Source: Marivita lacus (GTDB taxonomy: Bacteria > Pseudomonadota > Alphaproteobacteria > Rhodobacterales > Rhodobacteraceae). Taken from it: a stretch of DNA of 64,000 nt. Location of the stretch: NCBI RefSeq assembly GCF_014637725.1, contig NZ_BMFC01000011.1, positions 1 through 64,000 of the forward strand, given 5' to 3'. Made by a program: the position numbers and the translations under genes. The notes under the pieces are model-generated. The model made no database searches and was not told where the DNA came from. It saw only the letters and a list, made by a program, of their open reading frames with translations. Shown here in pieces: positions 61,965 through 64,000 of this stretch (its first letter is position 1; each line of letters opens with the position of its first letter).

Positions 61965-61984
61965 GGTGCGTGAGATCACGCACC
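61965..61984. repeat. Dispersed palindrome GGTGCGTGAGATCACGCACC (copy C)
   Basis: The 20-bp near-perfect palindrome (9-bp arms GGTGCGTGA/TCACGCACC, centre GA) fills the 21-bp gap between two convergent genes and directly abuts the stop codon of the DUF4864 gene. It matches copies A and B and is followed by CTAT. Its position, between two converging stops, fits a bidirectional transcript-end function. Confidence 0.82.
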
Positions 61985-62401
61985 CTATGCCGCCAGTTCC
62001 GGTGCCTGCAAGATCTGCACACCCGCGATGCGCCATTCGCCGTCGATCTGCTGCATCCGGTAATCGAGGTAATGCAGGTTCCCGGCAGCATCGCTGACGA
62101 TCACTGTTTGATACAGCCCGCCCGCAATGGCGCGCAGATCACCGAAAGTCACGCTTTCGGGACGCCAGACCATCGGATAACCCTGCTGCACCATCGCACC
62201 GAAATTTTCCGGCGTGCCGAACATGGTGCGCAGGTTCGGGCTGGCGAAGGTGAAGGCGGTTTCGAAATCATCCTGAAGGAAGGCGTCGATCTGGCTCTGG
62301 ATGGTGTTTTCGATGGCAGGTTCGGGCGCAAGAACCTCTTGCGCCCAGAGCGTTCCGGTCATGGACAGGGCAAGGGTCAGTCCGGCGATGAGTTTGCGCA
62401 T
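61985..62401 (-). CDS. Exported DUF4864 protein
   Basis: The 138-residue protein has a signal peptide (1-20, ...SMTGTLWA) and the DUF4864 pattern (IQSQIDAFLQDDFETAFTFASPNLRTMFGTPENFGAMVQQGYPMVWRP, about 34-81), a NTF2-like fold. The function is unknown. Its stop codon borders palindrome copy C. It is 63 bp downstream of the lysyl-tRNA synthetase gene's stop on the same strand, so read-through is possible. Confidence 0.82.
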   Translation of the reverse strand: MRKLIAGLTLALSMTGTLWAQEVLAPEPAIENTIQSQIDAFLQDDFETAFTFASPNLRTMFGTPENFGAMVQQGYPMVWRPESVTFGDLRAIAGGLYQTVIVSDAAGNLHYLDYRMQQIDGEWRIAGVQILQAPELAA

Positions 62402-62464
62402 GGGGTCACCTCTGGTTGCTGGGCCAGAGGTAGCGCGTTTCATGCGCCGGGCAAAAGACCCGGC

Positions 62465-64000
62465 CTAGGCAAGCTCTCCGGCCAGCCCCTTGCGGATCAG
62501 GGCCACGGTTTCATCAACCCCGTAAAGCGCGATGAAGCCGCCGAAACGCGGGCCCTGGGATTGGCCCAGAAGCACCTCGTACAGTGCCTTGAACCAGTCG
62601 CGCAGCGGGTCGAACCCGTGATCCTTGCCCACCGCGAAAACCAGCGTTTGCAGGGTTTCGTCGTCGATCGGACCGTCATGCGCCTCAAGCCGCGCGGCCA
62701 GGTCTTCCATCGCGGTGCGTTCGGTGTCGTCAGGCGCGCGGAAGGTCTTGGTCGGTTTCACGAAGTCGTTGTAATAGCGCACTGCAAAGCCTGCCGCCTG
62801 ATCCAGATCGGCATGGGTTTCTGGGGTGGCATCGGGCGCGTACCGCTTGATGAAGGCCCACATCGTGTCCGTATCCTCGGCCCCTGCGGCAGAAGCGAGG
62901 TTGAGCAACATCGAGAATGGCACGACCATATGCGATTGAGGCACGTCGCCGGAATGGATGTGCCAGACCGGGTTGTTGGCCTGCTGTGTGACATCCTGCG
63001 TTGAATAGGCACGCAGTTGCTGGTGGTATTCATCGACCGCCTTGGGGATCACGTCGAAATGCATCCGCTTGGCCGTCTTGGGCTTGAGATACATGAAGTA
63101 CGACAGCGATTCCGTGCTGGCATAGGTCAGCCATTCGTCGATGGACACACCATTGCCGGTGGTTTTCGAGATCTTCTGACCGTTGGCATCAAGGAACAGC
63201 TCATAGGTGAAATGCTCGGGCTTGCGGCCGCCGAGGATCTCGCAGATGCCGTCATAGATCGGCGTGTTGGTGCTGTGATCCTTGCCGTACATCTCGAAAT
63301 CAACATCCAGCGCCGCCCAGCGCGCGCCGAAATCGGGCTTCCACTGGAGTTTTACATTGCCGCCGGTGACCGGCAGCGTGATCTCACGCCCGGTTTCGTC
63401 GTCAAAGGTGATCTCGCCACGCACGGCATCCACGTTCTTCATCGGCACGTAAAGCACGCGGCCGGTGTCGGGATGGATCGGCAGGAAGATCGAATAGGTC
63501 TCGCGCCGCTCATCCCGCAGGGACTTGAGCATCATCTCCATCACCGCGTCATAGCGTTCGGCGGCGCGCAGCAGCACCTCGTCGAACTGGCCCGAACGGT
63601 AGAACTCGGTCGAGGAGATGAATTCGTATTCGAACCCGAACGTGTCCAGAAAGCGGTTCAGCATCGCGTTGTTGTGCGCGCCAAAGCTGTCATGGGTGCC
63701 GAACGGGTCGGGCACATCCGTGAGCGGGCGTTGCAGATGTTCGCGCAGCATCTCGGGGTTGGGCACATTGCCCGGCACCTTGCGCATCCCGTCAAGGTCA
63801 TCCGAAAAGCAGATCAGCTTGGTCGGAATATCCGAGATCACCTCGAAGGCGCGGCGGATCATCGTGGTGCGCGCAACCTCTCCGAAAGTGCCGATATGCG
63901 GCAGGCCCGACGGGCCATAGCCGGTCTCGAACAGGACATAGCCTTTCTCGGGCGGCGCCTTTTCGTAGCGTTTGAGCAACCGGCGCGCCTCTTCAAAGGG
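62465..64000 (-). CDS. lysS: Lysyl-tRNA synthetase, class I (N terminus outside window)
   Basis: This is the archaeal-type class I LysRS also found in alphaproteobacteria and spirochaetes. The HIGH-like motif [11 protein letters not shown] and the KMSKS-like KISKTTGNG (in [17 protein letters not shown]) are present, followed by helical anticodon-binding parts. The 511 residues in the window lack only about 15 to 20 N-terminal residues, judging from family length; the frame is open through position 64000 ([20 protein letters not shown]). The gene loads tRNA-Lys. Confidence 0.95.
   Translation of the reverse strand, partial: PFEEARRLLKRYEKAPPEKGYVLFETGYGPSGLPHIGTFGEVARTTMIRRAFEVISDIPTKLICFSDDLDGMRKVPGNVPNPEMLREHLQRPLTDVPDPFGTHDSFGAHNNAMLNRFLDTFGFEYEFISSTEFYRSGQFDEVLLRAAERYDAVMEMMLKSLRDERRETYSIFLPIHPDTGRVLYVPMKNVDAVRGEITFDDETGREITLPVTGGNVKLQWKPDFGARWAALDVDFEMYGKDHSTNTPIYDGICEILGGRKPEHFTYELFLDANGQKISKTTGNGVSIDEWLTYASTESLSYFMYLKPKTAKRMHFDVIPKAVDEYHQQLRAYSTQDVTQQANNPVWHIHSGDVPQSHMVVPFSMLLNLASAAGAEDTDTMWAFIKRYAPDATPETHADLDQAAGFAVRYYNDFVKPTKTFRAPDDTERTAMEDLAARLEAHDGPIDDETLQTLVFAVGKDHGFDPLRDWFKALYEVLLGQSQGPRFGGFIALYGVDETVALIRKGLAGELA

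Overview
The window is high-GC chromosomal DNA that most resembles the Roseobacter group of Rhodobacteraceae (Alphaproteobacteria). This is inferred from gene content recalled from that group, not from a search: L25 (Ctc type) followed at a distance by pth, class I lysyl-tRNA synthetase, the DUF2332, DUF2237, DUF3072 and DUF4864 families, a FeS-type photolyase, a malic enzyme fused to a phosphotransacetylase-like domain, and a beta-oxidation operon. The left edge cuts an IS3-family element and the right edge cuts the lysyl-tRNA synthetase gene.

Layout. 1-6.9 kb: an IS3 end, tRNA-Ser(GCT), two small envelope genes, then a minus-strand run of ychF, a MATE exporter, a DUF1007/NicO metal-transport pair and PPK2. 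7-12 kb: trpA with an overlapping FAH-fold hydratase-like gene; a MarR/nitroreductase-like operon with a conspicuous double palindrome; divergent lldD. 12-19 kb: MFS transporter, rplY, a DUF1906 secreted protein, chrA, pth, DUF2332, DUF2237. 19-21 kb: a three-gene unit encoding two secreted PepSY-like proteins with very long Asp/Arg tails and a membrane-anchored LuxR-type regulator. 21-24.5 kb: a trpB that is broken as sequenced, a second MATE gene and two hotdog thioesterases. 24.6-36.7 kb: two MerR regulators and a fatty-acid or short-chain acyl-CoA oxidation operon (two acyl-CoA dehydrogenases, GST, thiolase, a small protein, FadB-type bifunctional enzyme), followed by a sulfotransferase and an acyl-CoA ligase. 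36.7-39.5 kb: envelope proteins of unknown function and a short AT-richer accessory patch. 39.5-44 kb: a compact nucleoside-salvage operon cdd-deoA-deoB-add-upp in which every junction overlaps. 44-52.5 kb: malic enzyme, photolyase and SDR, an esterase, lepA. 52.6-53.7 kb: an AT-rich orphan gene with a HEPN-like RxxxxH motif, then palindromic repeats. 53.7-64 kb: DksA-like protein, LMW phosphatase, sirtuin, copper chaperone pair, rpmB, meaB, hemerythrin and universal stress protein (with an FNR-like box), an orphan ParA, DUF4864 and lysyl-tRNA synthetase.

How the parts work together. The deo/cdd/add/upp genes form a complete route from nucleosides to bases, ribose-5-phosphate or deoxyribose-5-phosphate, and UMP. 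The MerR-headed operon supplies the dehydrogenation, hydration/oxidation and thiolysis steps of beta-oxidation, and an acyl-CoA ligase lies nearby. meaB would support methylmalonyl-CoA mutase for odd-chain or propionyl-CoA carbon. Two FNR-like boxes suggest that PPK2 and the universal-stress/hemerythrin genes respond to low oxygen. The points most worth a second look are the trpB lesion, the Asp-rich/LuxR operon, the HEPN-like orphan, the triplicated start of the adenosine deaminase gene, the tandem MerR operators, and a family of dispersed palindromes at gene ends.
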